The notes under the pieces are model-generated. The model did no database searches. It was given only the letters and a program-made list of their open reading frames with translations, and was not told where the DNA came from. DNA of 64,000 nt from Caulochytrium protostelioides (Eukaryota; Chytridiomycota; Caulochytriomycetes; Caulochytriales; Caulochytriaceae). Location: contig ML014162.1 of assembly GCA_003615045.1 (NCBI GenBank), positions 1 through 64,000 on the forward strand, in the 5' to 3' direction. The translations under genes were made by a program, and so were the position numbers. Every line of letters starts with the position of its first letter. Positions within the stretch are counted from its first letter, which is position 1. Of this stretch, positions 19,053 through 29,073 are shown in pieces.

Positions 19053-22000
19053 TTACATAGAGGGCCGGGGCTTCAGGGCGGTGAATCGGAAGGAGCGCGG
19101 CGGCAGCGGCGACTCCTTGAGCGCCATGTGCAGAGCGCGGAAGTACTGTTCGGACGCATCAAATTGGCCCGAGCGCAAGTCGTCCAGCGTGAACTGCAGG
19201 TACGCGTGGAGCTGCCGGAACACGACGGCCGCCGGCGGGCGCGGACGCGGGTCCGACGCCCAATCGGCTTCCCGTGCATGAACGGCGGTGCCGGACAACG
19301 CCGTCGACGCGGGCGACGACCCTGCCGGCGGATGCTGGGCTTCGTGGCGCGCCGCGCGCGCACACCGCAGGAGCAGCGTGCACGCGGCGCCGACCATCCG
19401 GCGGAGCGTGGGCGCCGAGATGAACCAGAAGGTCGAGCCGCGTTGCGGCGACAGCGGCGGCGCGGACGTCAACGTCGTGGTCGCGTCGACGCCAAGAATG
19501 TAGGCTTGAATCTGGGGTTCCGTGATGCGGCGATACCGCGGCGCGGCGGTGGCGGTGGCGTCGTGGGCCGCATCGCTGCTGGACGGTTCCAGATAGGCCA
19601 AGAATTGCGCATGGTAGCGCGCGTCGTAGGCGGTGCGGGCGGAAGGGCGACGGCGACCCGGCGCCACGGGTCCGGCGTGGGCGGCGGGCGCGGTCGAGTG
19701 GCCGCCGTCGGGCTGGCAGCGGCGGAGCCATTCCCAGAGCAGCAGGACGTTCCAATGGAGGTCGACGCTGGCGAGTCGATCCTGCAGCAGGAGGCAGAGC
19801 TGGTGAAAGTCCGGGGAGAGTGCCTGCCCACACTGCGGGCGTAGCGGGCCGGTGCCGTGGGCGGCAGTCTCGTGGGGAAGACCCATGAGAAGACTCTGCA
19901 TCAGATCATACCAGGCCCGCGCATCGTCCTTGCTCATCAGATCACCGGCCGGCAGCAGTCGGCCCAGCAGCACGTGGTCGAGCTGCACGTGGAAATGCTG
20001 CAGCAGGTCCATGATCGGCAACATCGTCTCGAACGTGACGGGCCGCGCGCCCGACGGCAGTGTCGACGGCGACGACAACGGCGTCGGCGCGCCGTCGCTG
20101 TTGCCGTCGCCCTCGTGGTGGGGGTTGGCGCCGTTGCGTGGCACGGGCCGTCCGCTGAGAAAGGTGTAGCCGTAGCGCGCCCGGCCGCCCTGCCACGGCG
20201 GCGGCGCCGTGCGGCGGAGCCGTGCCACGAAGCGATGGACGAGCGGCGCCCACGCCAGCCCGTGCTGCTCGAGCGAGGCGTGCCGGATGTACGCCCAGAG
20301 ATCGACGGCTTTCACATTCGGGTGGTCATCGATCAGGTGCCGGATCAGCCAGCGGTAGGCGACGATGTTGAGCCGTCGCGGGGACAGGGCGGGCGTGAGC
20401 GCCGCGAGGGCCGACGCGCCTTCATTGTCGCATGTGATGCTGACGCTACTCGTGTGATTGGAGTTAGTGCTGCTCATTCTCCGGTTGCCCCCATCATCCG
20501 CGTCGATGGCGGCAAGCGACGCCGTGGCCGCCGCGGTGGATTCCGGGGCTGCGCCGGCGGCAGCAGGAGCGGCAGCAGGAGCGGCAGCATGCGTAGCGAC
20601 AGGAGCCGGAGGAGCGGCGGCCGCTAAAGTGGCCGGCTGGTCAAACAAGACGTGGTTGCGGCTGTCACGCAGCCGCTGCTTATGTTGGACCCGTGTCACG
20701 TGGCGCAGCAGCTCGACGCCGGGGAACGGACGCATCGCGTGCGGCCGCCGCGTCACGACCAGCGGTTTGGGCGGCGTAGCTTGGATGGTGGGACCGGCGA
20801 CCGGGGGGCCGATGGCCCCGGCCGCCGTGGCTGCCGCCGTGGGTGCCGCCGTGGCCGTCGCCACTGTGTCGTGCCAAGGCGACGGCGCCGACGCGGACGC
20901 GGCCGACTCGTGGCGCCAGGCCTGGAGGCACGCGTCGGTCAGCGGACGAGGCCCCGGGAGCGCGTGCTCGGATTGGATGAGCATGCCGACGATGTTCGGG
21001 GGGAGGGCGATGCCGTGGGCGATCACGTCGTCGTACCAGCGGTAGAGAGCGACGTGCTGGTGAGTGCGCCGCGCATACCCGATGAGGATGGCGTAGACGA
21101 CGACGTCGGGCTGGAGGCCATGGCGCGCGAACTCGCCGTAGAGCCGCTCGACGGCGGCGGGGTCGTCGCGGCGCGCCACGTGGCGCAGCATATTGGTCAG
21201 CAGCACGCGTTGCGGGATGAACCCCGCAGCGAGCATGGCTTCATACCAGCCCAGCAGTAGCTGCGGCGACGTCGACTGAAAGCGGCTGAGTCCCACGATC
21301 ATGGTTGTGTAGAATGGGTAGTCATAGGTCAGCGGGAAATCGTGACTCAGCCGGTGGTGCGCGGCCAAGGCGCGGGAGGCGAGGCCGCGCAGAAAGTAAG
21401 CCGCCAGCAGGGTCGTCACATAGATAATGGCACGGGGCTGATGGGCCCAGCGGCGGACGAGGATGTACGTGACGTCGTAGGCCTCGTCATTGTAGCCATA
21501 CTCGACCAGGGCTTGGATGAGCGGGTTGCTCGGCTGGCCGCGCGGCGTCGTGACGACGGCGGCCGTCTCATCCAGATACGCGGCATGCAGCCGTAGGGCA
21601 GCGTCCACCCACGGCCGCGCCGAGGAGCCGTCGGGGTTCAGGTCCGCCGCTGCCATCGTCGTCTCGGCCTGCTGCGGGTCGTCGTGCCCCGACGCCAAGT
21701 GCGGGGCGTTGGCATATGCGAGCAGTTTCCAGAAGAAGGAGGACAGCAGGCCGCGGGTGGCGCGCGAAAGGGGCGCGGGGGCGCGGCACCGCTCAATCAG
21801 CGCGAGCGCGCGCGGCACGTTGCGCGGGTGCGAGCCGTGCAGCAGCGCGGCGAACACGGTGCGGTAGAGGTCGACGGGCAGTGCGTCGGCGGCGGGCAAG
21901 ACCGGTCCGGACCGATCGAGCTGCAGCATGTCGCGCGCCACGAGGTCCAGAACGAACGCGGGGTCGCGGGCATGGGTCATCCCGTGGAGCAGGGCGGCGA

Positions 22001-24515
22001 GGACGTCGCGGGCCGCGGCGGCGGGCGCGCGGGGCCGCCAGACGTCACGGACGAAGGCGGAGAGCCGCCGCTGCGCCGCGGGCGCCGAGGCTGGCGTGGC
22101 AAGCGCAAGCTGGACGAGCAGCGGGCCGACGCGCGAGGCGGCCGCGATGCTGTGGACGCGGGCGGCCATCAGCGTGTCCGTCCAGCCGGCGACCGCAGCG
22201 TCCACCGCGTCGGGCGGCAGCGATGCCGACGCCGACGCCGATGTCGCTTCCAGTGGCGCAAGCATCGATGGTACAGGGGGCGACGGCGACGACAACGCCG
22301 CCGCGGGCGATGGCGACGGCCGCTCACGAAGGAGCGAGTACTCCGTCTCAGCCGGCTCGAACAGGGGCTCAGCGGGGTCCAAGGCGGCCTGGGCGGCCTC
22401 TGCCACCGGTCGTGTCGTCGACACCCACCGGCGGGAGCGCCGCGCGATCTGCAATGGCAGCGTCCGCCGCACCCACCATGCCATCGGGGCGAACCGAGCA
22501 GGCCACACGGCCGCGGCGGTGGCGCCAGAAGAGCGCGGCGTCCACGTGGAATAGGCCCGATGGGCGGCCGCGATGGGGCTCGGCATCGGCAGCAGCAGCG
22601 ACAGCGGCAACGACGACGGCGGCGGGGACAGCGACAGGGGTGTCGTGGATGATGGCGGGGACGAGCGCATGGCGCTCTGGTAGATGTCGAGCTGGCGCAC
22701 CGCTTCGGCCTCGCCCGGGGTATCGTTGACCACCTGGCAGGCGAGGAGCCGGCTGTGCCAGTAGGCATGGTTTGTCGACACCGGCCGTGCCTGCAACAGC
22801 GCGTGGATGAGCTCGGCGTGGCGCAGCGTATGGGCGACGCGGAGCAGGAGCACTACCGTCGGCAGCATCTGCTGGTCATACTGGTGCACGTAGAGCTGCC
22901 ACCAGGGCAGGAGCTGCTGCGCCACGCGCTCAGCGTCGTCGACGCAGCCGGCAGCGTGGGCGTCCAGCACGCGTCGGGACGAATGGATCATGACCTCGTC
23001 CATGAACTGCCGGTCGGGCGCAAGGCGTTCGCGACGCATCCACCGCAGGAGACGCTGCTGCCCGGACCGCCAGTGGAGATCGATGCCCATGCGCATGAGC
23101 GCTGTAGCGGTCGTGATGTGCAGCGGGAAGCCCTGGCGGGCATACTCGCGCGCCGTGGCGAGTGCCGGCTCGCGCAGCCGCCGCACTGCGTATGCGTAGA
23201 TGCGGTCCTGGTGGGCGCCTGCGGAGGACGGCGCGCGCCGGAAGAAGCGCCGGTACTGCTGCCAGAAGGCCTCCGCGGTCGGCAGGTCGCAGTGTAAAAA
23301 CAGATACCCTGCGAGCGCATCGAGGGCTTTGATCATTTCGCCCGGCACGCTGGCGTGGCTCAGCAGCAGGGCCGTGCCAAGGTGCTCGAGCAGCGCGGGC
23401 GCCATGTCCCAGCGGTACGTGGGACCGGCCGTGCCGTCACCTGCCGCCGCCACAGGCGTTTCGAGGGTAAGCGGGAACGGCGTCTGCTGCGTGAACGGCC
23501 ACCAGAACGTCGCCACGCGGTGGAGGACGGCGATGGCGTTGACATGTTGCACATAGAGGCAGGCCTGAATCTGGATCCCGTAGAGGCGCAGCAGCGCGGC
23601 GCCCGTGGGGACGCCCTTGAGCAGCATCGCGCGGACCTGCGGCGGATCGCTTTGCAGCTGCACTTCATGGTGGCGCAGCCGCGCCAAGAGCTCCGGGTCG
23701 TGGAACAGCTCCTCCAGCTCGGGGTGGCGTCCGGTGTACTGCAAATACTGGAGCAGCAGCGCGTAGCCGTTCAGGCTGAGCTGAAGCCGCTCGGCGGAGA
23801 GCCAGCGCAGCACGTGCGACACAAGGGCAAACTGCGACGCGGCGGTCTGTGACATCACGTGCGCCAGCACGGCCCGACTTGTGGCCGGGGCGAGCTGCGC
23901 GTTGGCGACGGCGGCGTCCACGACCGCCACCAGCGCCGCCACGGCGTCCGGGTCGGCCGCCGTCGGCGACGCTGCCATGTGCTGCAGCACCGCATAGTCG
24001 GTCGCTATCAGACCGTGCTGCATGGGGTCGGATGTCCATGCCGGCGTCGGTGTCGGTGTCGGTAGCGGCGTCAGCGCTGACGCTGGGGCGAGCGATGGTG
24101 ATGGCGATGGCGATGGCACCGCGGCGGGTGGTGTCGACCACGCCGCGGCGAGCGATGGTGATGCTGTAGATGCGGATAAGGGCGAGGAGGGTGGCGGCCA
24201 TGCACACGACGGGTCGGCGCACCGCTCGTCCATGGGTTCGGCCGCAGCCGCGGCAGCGACCGCTACGACGCTATAGCACCGCAGCGCGGCGGCCGTGGTG
24301 GCCGTGGCGACGGCGACGGCGCGCCATCGGGGTATCAGGCCGAAACGCTGGGATGGCAGCGCCGCCACGGACGGCCAGCAGGCGCCGACGGCGGGCGGCG
24401 GCGCCGGCGGCGCCGGCCAAGCGAGCGCGGCGCGTGTCCGTCGGGCCGACGGCGGGGCAGCGGCCGGGCCCCGCGCCGTCACGGCGATCCGGCGGGCGCC
24501 GGGCGACCGTGGCAT
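19053..24515 (-). CDS. Large pentatricopeptide-repeat (PPR) protein, probably mitochondrial
   Basis: Predicted RNA-binding organelle protein of about 1,820 residues. The clearest repeats are near residues 1065-1185: FYTTMIVGLSRFQ with LLLGWYEAMLAAGFIP, then LLTNMLRHVARRDDPAAVERL with EFARHGLQPDVVVY, then AILIGYARRTHQHVALYRWY, each close to the 35-residue PPR helix pair. Further helical pairs occur on both sides (for example LVEYGYNDEAYDVTYILVRR) but are degenerate. The frame is open up to 25493. The ATG at 24515 (MPRSPGARRIAV) is preferred because it begins a basic, Arg/Ala-rich segment ending ALRCYS, like a mitochondrial presequence, and because earlier starts would leave only 40 bp to the IFT80 stop. 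The true start is uncertain. Long disordered Ala/Pro/Ser inserts separate the helical parts. Its target RNA cannot be inferred. Confidence 0.75.
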   Translation of the reverse strand: MPRSPGARRIAVTARGPAAAPPSARRTRAALAWPAPPAPPPAVGACWPSVAALPSQRFGLIPRWRAVAVATATTAAALRCYSVVAVAAAAAAEPMDERCADPSCAWPPPSSPLSASTASPSLAAAWSTPPAAVPSPSPSPSLAPASALTPLPTPTPTPAWTSDPMQHGLIATDYAVLQHMAASPTAADPDAVAALVAVVDAAVANAQLAPATSRAVLAHVMSQTAASQFALVSHVLRWLSAERLQLSLNGYALLLQYLQYTGRHPELEELFHDPELLARLRHHEVQLQSDPPQVRAMLLKGVPTGAALLRLYGIQIQACLYVQHVNAIAVLHRVATFWWPFTQQTPFPLTLETPVAAAGDGTAGPTYRWDMAPALLEHLGTALLLSHASVPGEMIKALDALAGYLFLHCDLPTAEAFWQQYRRFFRRAPSSAGAHQDRIYAYAVRRLREPALATAREYARQGFPLHITTATALMRMGIDLHWRSGQQRLLRWMRRERLAPDRQFMDEVMIHSSRRVLDAHAAGCVDDAERVAQQLLPWWQLYVHQYDQQMLPTVVLLLRVAHTLRHAELIHALLQARPVSTNHAYWHSRLLACQVVNDTPGEAEAVRQLDIYQSAMRSSPPSSTTPLSLSPPPSSLPLSLLLPMPSPIAAAHRAYSTWTPRSSGATAAAVWPARFAPMAWWVRRTLPLQIARRSRRWVSTTRPVAEAAQAALDPAEPLFEPAETEYSLLRERPSPSPAAALSSPSPPVPSMLAPLEATSASASASLPPDAVDAAVAGWTDTLMAARVHSIAAASRVGPLLVQLALATPASAPAAQRRLSAFVRDVWRPRAPAAAARDVLAALLHGMTHARDPAFVLDLVARDMLQLDRSGPVLPAADALPVDLYRTVFAALLHGSHPRNVPRALALIERCRAPAPLSRATRGLLSSFFWKLLAYANAPHLASGHDDPQQAETTMAAADLNPDGSSARPWVDAALRLHAAYLDETAAVVTTPRGQPSNPLIQALVEYGYNDEAYDVTYILVRRWAHQPRAIIYVTTLLAAYFLRGLASRALAAHHRLSHDFPLTYDYPFYTTMIVGLSRFQSTSPQLLLGWYEAMLAAGFIPQRVLLTNMLRHVARRDDPAAVERLYGEFARHGLQPDVVVYAILIGYARRTHQHVALYRWYDDVIAHGIALPPNIVGMLIQSEHALPGPRPLTDACLQAWRHESAASASAPSPWHDTVATATAAPTAAATAAGAIGPPVAGPTIQATPPKPLVVTRRPHAMRPFPGVELLRHVTRVQHKQRLRDSRNHVLFDQPATLAAAAPPAPVATHAAAPAAAPAAAGAAPESTAAATASLAAIDADDGGNRRMSSTNSNHTSSVSITCDNEGASALAALTPALSPRRLNIVAYRWLIRHLIDDHPNVKAVDLWAYIRHASLEQHGLAWAPLVHRFVARLRRTAPPPWQGGRARYGYTFLSGRPVPRNGANPHHEGDGNSDGAPTPLSSPSTLPSGARPVTFETMLPIMDLLQHFHVQLDHVLLGRLLPAGDLMSKDDARAWYDLMQSLLMGLPHETAAHGTGPLRPQCGQALSPDFHQLCLLLQDRLASVDLHWNVLLLWEWLRRCQPDGGHSTAPAAHAGPVAPGRRRPSARTAYDARYHAQFLAYLEPSSSDAAHDATATAAPRYRRITEPQIQAYILGVDATTTLTSAPPLSPQRGSTFWFISAPTLRRMVGAACTLLLRCARAARHEAQHPPAGSSPASTALSGTAVHAREADWASDPRPRPPAAVVFRQLHAYLQFTLDDLRSGQFDASEQYFRALHMALKESPLPPRSFRFTALKPRPSM

Positions 24516-25532
24516 GGCCGCATGCACGGCGCGCCCGGCGGCGGCGGCGGCGCCGCAGACGGCAGCGATCCGCTCAAGCCGGCGGCGCACCGACGTGCAT
24601 GCACTGGCGGCGGGCGCTCGAGGCGATGGGCGGCCCGAAGTCGGGGACGAAACTCCGCCGAAGAGTGCGTATGAAGCGAACCACGGAGTAACGGCGGCGG
24701 CGGCAGAAAGCGGCGTTGGCTCAAGCGCAGCGGATGAATCAGGATGTAGCGGTGACACGCGTCGGAGACGTGTGGAGCACGAGGCAGCGGGAGCAGGCCA
24801 TGCGGTGGCGCGGCGAGTCTGCCAGTGAGTTAATGCGAGCGCAGGCGCATGAGGAGACGTTCGTTGCGGCGATACGGACGACGGGTCGCCTTGAAGGAGG
24901 CCGATGGCGGTCATGCACGTGTTTTTTCGGGACGGCGGCCGGTTGGTCTCCAGAACATCCCGATGGATACCTCGCTGGGCGCTCTGCCCGCTCTTCAGCC
25001 GCGGCCACATCGACGTCACGTGACGCCGTCCGCACGGCGCCGCCATGAGCACGGCGGCCGCGGCGCTGGCGGGAGGCCGTCTAAGATCACCGTGCGTGCT
25101 TGTCGCTATCGTGGCGAGCCGCGCGACAGTGGCGGCGGCGGCCGCGCCTCGGCGGCAGCAAGGGTCTCCACCTCGTCGTGGCGGCCGCCGCGAGCGAGCG
25201 ACTCCGCCGGCCCCAGCCGAGTGAGAGAGAGAGAGGCAGCGTGGGTCGGAGCTCACGGCGGCGGGAAAGGACGGCAGAAGCGCCCCCCAAAGCCGCCGCC
25301 GCCGTCGCCGTCGCCGCCCCTTCCTGAAGGCCCGCAAGCACGCCCATGGGGCGATCCATATCCATGATTGCTGTCCTGCGTTCGTAGCAATGCTCCCCCC
25401 CATCACCACGCGTCCTACCAGGAGACGATACCCGTCGACGTCTACACAGCCCACGCATGCACGGATGCCGAGGGATCCGATCCCGATGTCCATACCTATA
25501 CCCCTGGATGGTGAGTGACTCGTTAATATGAC
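24516..25532. other. Upstream region of the PPR gene and downstream of IFT80
   Basis: The minus-strand PPR frame remains open through most of it, but the composition is poor (Arg/Ala/Ser-rich with no motifs), so I treat it as promoter and 5' UTR. An in-frame start within it cannot be excluded. Confidence 0.45.
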
Positions 25533-28265
25533 TTAATGCGCTTGCTCGGCCGCCATGCGCACGCGGATGGCGGCGGGATCGACCGGGATCTCGGCGGCGA
25601 GCTGCAGGAAACGGTCGTCGGACTCCTCACGGCCAAGGCGCTGCAGGTACTGCTGGCGCAGGTAGAGCACGGTGTCGACGTGCATGCGGTGTTTGACGGC
25701 GAGCTCCATCGCGCGCTCCCACTGGAAGAGCCGCGTCCACATGCGGATGGCGTCGTAGGGCTGTCCGGCGGCCAGCAGCGCCGCCTCGGCATCCCGCGGG
25801 CGCCGCATCAGCAGCGCGAGGTCGACGCGCTGCTGCGCGGCCGGCTTATCGCGCACCGCGCGGACATAGTGGACCTTGGGCAAGTCCCGCAGATTGGCAT
25901 ACGCCACCTCCGCGGTCTCGAGGTCCTGCGCGTCCAGCGCGAGCGCTGCCAGCGTCGCCCACAGCGACGGCGTCTGCCCGATGCGGCACACCTTGATGGC
26001 GCGGTCGGTCTCGCGGCCGCGGAAGAAGCCCACGAGCAGTGCCGGCAGTGGCGACACGGGGCTCACCGTCTCGAGGTGGCCGCGCGACGACCGGATCGTG
26101 CAGACCGTGCGGTCGAAGGTGACGCGGTCGACGGCGGCTTCGCCCGCGCCGCCGCCGCCGCCGCCCGCCTCATCGCCGCCGCCCGTGGACGTCAGCGGCG
26201 CGCCCGCAAGGCCGCCCCCGCGGAGCGGACTGCCCGCGACGGGGTCGCCGGCGGCGGCGGCGGCGCCGCCGACGCCGGCGCGCGTGGGCGTGTCGAACGC
26301 GTGCGGCAGCAGATCCTCGTCGACGAACGCCGCGAACGGCCATGCCCAGATCTGGATGCGGCCGTCGCCGACGGTGCTGAGTGTCTCGTTGGCGGCATTG
26401 AACGCGAGCCGCGTCACGCTCGCCGCGAGGCGGTGGATGCCCTGCTCGCGGTTCCACAGGTACACGTTGCGGCTGGTGTCGAGGAACGCGACGAGACGAT
26501 ACCGCTCGGGCGTCGTGGGCGCGAGGTGGTTGACGTCGATCTGCGTGATCGCCAGCGTGTGCCGGATCGTCTCGATCGGCTGCAGCGCTCCGGCGCCCGT
26601 GCCGCCGACGCCGACGCCGCCGACGCCACCGCCGACGCCGCGACGCGCATCCCGCGCCGAGAGATCATAGAGCATGACAGCCGGCGTGGTGGCGTTGTCG
26701 ACGAGCCCGAGCCACGGGTAGTCGAAGGCGATATGATCGCTGGTGAGCCGCTTGGCCTTGGGCACCGCGGGCGCCGGCACGAGCTTGCCGTCGTGGCTCA
26801 CGATGGTCAGGCCCTGCACGGCGTCCAGCAAGAGGAAGTGCGTCGGGGCCTGCTTGACGAGTACGAGCTGGGTCAGGTGGCCGACATGGACGGACGCCGT
26901 CGGGATGGCCCACGCCGTCTTGCCCGGGTCGGTCGGCGCCGTCGGCGCGCGGTACACGAACGCGGTCTGTGCCGTCAGCACCACGAGGTGGCCGAACTGC
27001 ATCTGGAACCGCAGCACGGGCGACGAGAACTCGATCACGTGCTCGTGGACCGCGGCGGCCGCGTCGGCATCGGGGGCGGCGGCGGCGGCCAGGCCGCCCA
27101 TCCGGGGGCCGGCGGGCGCCGCGTCGACGGGCGGCCGGCGGAAGTCCGAGACGACGAGCGCGTCGGCGTCCGGGCGTCGCGGGTCGAGGGCGACGGCGAA
27201 CCAGCCGTCGCGGACGGCGGCGGGCCGGATCCCGAGCACCTCGAGCGCGCCGTCCATGCGGGCGACGGCGAGGCGCGCGCCGTCGCGGGACCACGCGAGG
27301 GCGGCGGGGCTCGAGTGGGCGAGCCGGTCGGGACACGCGGCGTCGGTGGCGAGCGCCCAGCCGTGCATGGCGTGGACGGTGACGCCGTCGCCGGTGCCGA
27401 CGGCGAAGTGGCTGCCGCTCGGCGACCACGCGACGGCGGTGACGGGCGCGCCGCGGCTCGCAGCGACGTGGGTATGCAGCGTGGCGCCGCTCTCGGCCGC
27501 AAAGACGCGCGTTTTGCCGTCGTCGCTGCCGGCGACGATGCGGTGGTGCGTGCGGCTCCACGCGACGCAGCGCACGGGCGCCTCGAACGCCTTCCACTCC
27601 ACCGGCTTCAGGCCCGTCGCCTGCGCTGGCATCACCGGCTTGATAAGCAGCCGCTCGCCGGCCGTCATGACGAGCTGGTCGCCCCCGGGCGACCAGTCGA
27701 GGCCCGCGACGGGGTACGCGAGCTGCGCGAGCGTTGTGCGCAGCACGCCGCCCTTGCTCCAGAGCTTGACGCGGCCGTCCTCGCCGCCGGTCGCGATCGA
27801 CGCGCCGTCGGGGGCCCACGCGACGCACAGCACGGCGCCGTCATGCGCGTCGTCCACCCGCTTCGGCGCCGCGCGGCCCGCCTCGTGCAGCAGCAGCGCG
27901 CCGTCCTCCATGCCCACCGCGAGCGCGGTCGGCGCGGTCGGCGCCGCCGCGCCGCCGGCCACGCCGCCGAGCGGGCTCCCGGCCACGGCCGACGAGGCGG
28001 CAGCGGCGGCGGCGACGTTGCCGCGGGCGCTGACGGGGGCGGGCGACGGCGCGGCACAGACGACCGTGGCGCGCAGCGCGTCGCTACTGCTTGTGGTGGT
28101 GGTGGACGTCAGCGTCGCGAGGGTGTCGCGGGCCTTGGTGGCGGTGTTCCAGGCGACATGGCGGCCGGCGGCGTCAAGCGTGTGGAGCTCTGCGTTGCCG
28201 GACCAGAAAGCGCACGCGAGCGGGTCGCTCGCCGTGGCCGTGAGCGTGGTATGGTTCAAGTTCAT
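25533..28265 (-). CDS. IFT80: Intraflagellar transport protein 80 (IFT-B complex)
   Basis: A subunit of the IFT-B train that carries cargo for building the flagellum. The 910-residue frame opens with beta-propeller repeats. Diagnostic segments are VAWAPDGASIATGGEDGRVK, LWSKGGVLRTTLAQ, TAGERLLIKPVMP, VAWSPSGSHFAVGTGDG and ALAWSRDGARLAVARMDG, which follow the order of IFT80. A second propeller follows. The C-terminal helical part has AIKVCRIGQTPSLWATLAAL, DLETAEVAYANLRDLPKVHY and WERAMELAVKHRMHVDTVL, a very strong IFT80 signature. It is longer than animal IFT80 (about 780) because of disordered Gly/Ala inserts, for example near residue 690. No intron is needed. It is divergent to the bromodomain gene. 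Its presence implies a flagellated life stage. Confidence 0.95.
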   Translation of the reverse strand: MNLNHTTLTATASDPLACAFWSGNAELHTLDAAGRHVAWNTATKARDTLATLTSTTTTSSSDALRATVVCAAPSPAPVSARGNVAAAAAASSAVAGSPLGGVAGGAAAPTAPTALAVGMEDGALLLHEAGRAAPKRVDDAHDGAVLCVAWAPDGASIATGGEDGRVKLWSKGGVLRTTLAQLAYPVAGLDWSPGGDQLVMTAGERLLIKPVMPAQATGLKPVEWKAFEAPVRCVAWSRTHHRIVAGSDDGKTRVFAAESGATLHTHVAASRGAPVTAVAWSPSGSHFAVGTGDGVTVHAMHGWALATDAACPDRLAHSSPAALAWSRDGARLAVARMDGALEVLGIRPAAVRDGWFAVALDPRRPDADALVVSDFRRPPVDAAPAGPRMGGLAAAAAPDADAAAAVHEHVIEFSSPVLRFQMQFGHLVVLTAQTAFVYRAPTAPTDPGKTAWAIPTASVHVGHLTQLVLVKQAPTHFLLLDAVQGLTIVSHDGKLVPAPAVPKAKRLTSDHIAFDYPWLGLVDNATTPAVMLYDLSARDARRGVGGGVGGVGVGGTGAGALQPIETIRHTLAITQIDVNHLAPTTPERYRLVAFLDTSRNVYLWNREQGIHRLAASVTRLAFNAANETLSTVGDGRIQIWAWPFAAFVDEDLLPHAFDTPTRAGVGGAAAAAGDPVAGSPLRGGGLAGAPLTSTGGGDEAGGGGGGAGEAAVDRVTFDRTVCTIRSSRGHLETVSPVSPLPALLVGFFRGRETDRAIKVCRIGQTPSLWATLAALALDAQDLETAEVAYANLRDLPKVHYVRAVRDKPAAQQRVDLALLMRRPRDAEAALLAAGQPYDAIRMWTRLFQWERAMELAVKHRMHVDTVLYLRQQYLQRLGREESDDRFLQLAAEIPVDPAAIRVRMAAEQAH

Positions 28266-29033
28266 GGCGGGATCGAGGAAGACAACGGTGGCGACGAAGA
28301 CTGAAGACGGTGCAGCGGTGGTGGGTCGTCCTCCCGTCTCATCGACCTGGGGTATGGTGGTCGTGGTCGACTGGCCACGCAGACCGACGATCGCACGATG
28401 CCTTCGGGCCTGTTGGGATGTGAGTCACCTGTCCCTACGGACGACCTCTGCGCCTGGCATACGTGTGATCCGGCAGAAGCGACGGTGAGTTTGTGTACGG
28501 CGACGCGATGCCCAGCACCGCAGCCTGCTGAAGCGCCTTCACGACGATCTGGGGCTGGTGTGAGACGGATCGGCGGGCGGCTGGGCGGGCGGCGGCAGAC
28601 AGCGGCGGCTTAGGGGGGCGGGAAGGCGGCTAGCGGGTGAGCCGGCGGCGTCGGGCCCCTCGCCGACCCGACGGCCGACCCGACCGAGCAGTTCTCGGTA
28701 GCACGCCGCCGCCGTTTGCCGCGGTCTGCCGATGCCGTCGCCGCCACAGCGTCAGAAAGTCCCGAGTATACTATTGCAGCGGACACGTGAACGCGTGGCG
28801 CAGCCGGAGGCGCGGCAGGCGCTTGGCCGTTGCGAAGCGACCGACTCCCGCCGCGGTGGCGGCGGTGCGCGCGCCGTCCGGACGCCGTGGACCAGCTGGG
28901 ACGCCGATCCTGCGGCTCCCGACCGCCGTCGCACCCTAACACGTGCGCCTCGCCTCCGTGCTCCTCGGCGCCCTCGGCTTCGACCCACGGCGGCCTGCCG
29001 GATCACGCTCACGCGTCCGCTCACGGCGCCGCC
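28266..29033. other. Divergent promoter region of IFT80 and the bromodomain gene
   Basis: These 768 bases lie between two divergent starts. The frame of the bromodomain gene is open back to 28830 but has no ATG there. I see no distinct regulatory motif. Confidence 0.55.
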
Positions 29034-29041
29034 ATGGCGGA

Positions 29042-29073
<32 letters not shown>

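Noticed and set aside
25536-28304. A 922-codon plus-strand open frame
   Set aside because: It is antisense to the well-supported IFT80 gene, Arg/Gly/Ala-rich and without any domain; GC-rich codon bias leaves the opposite strand open.
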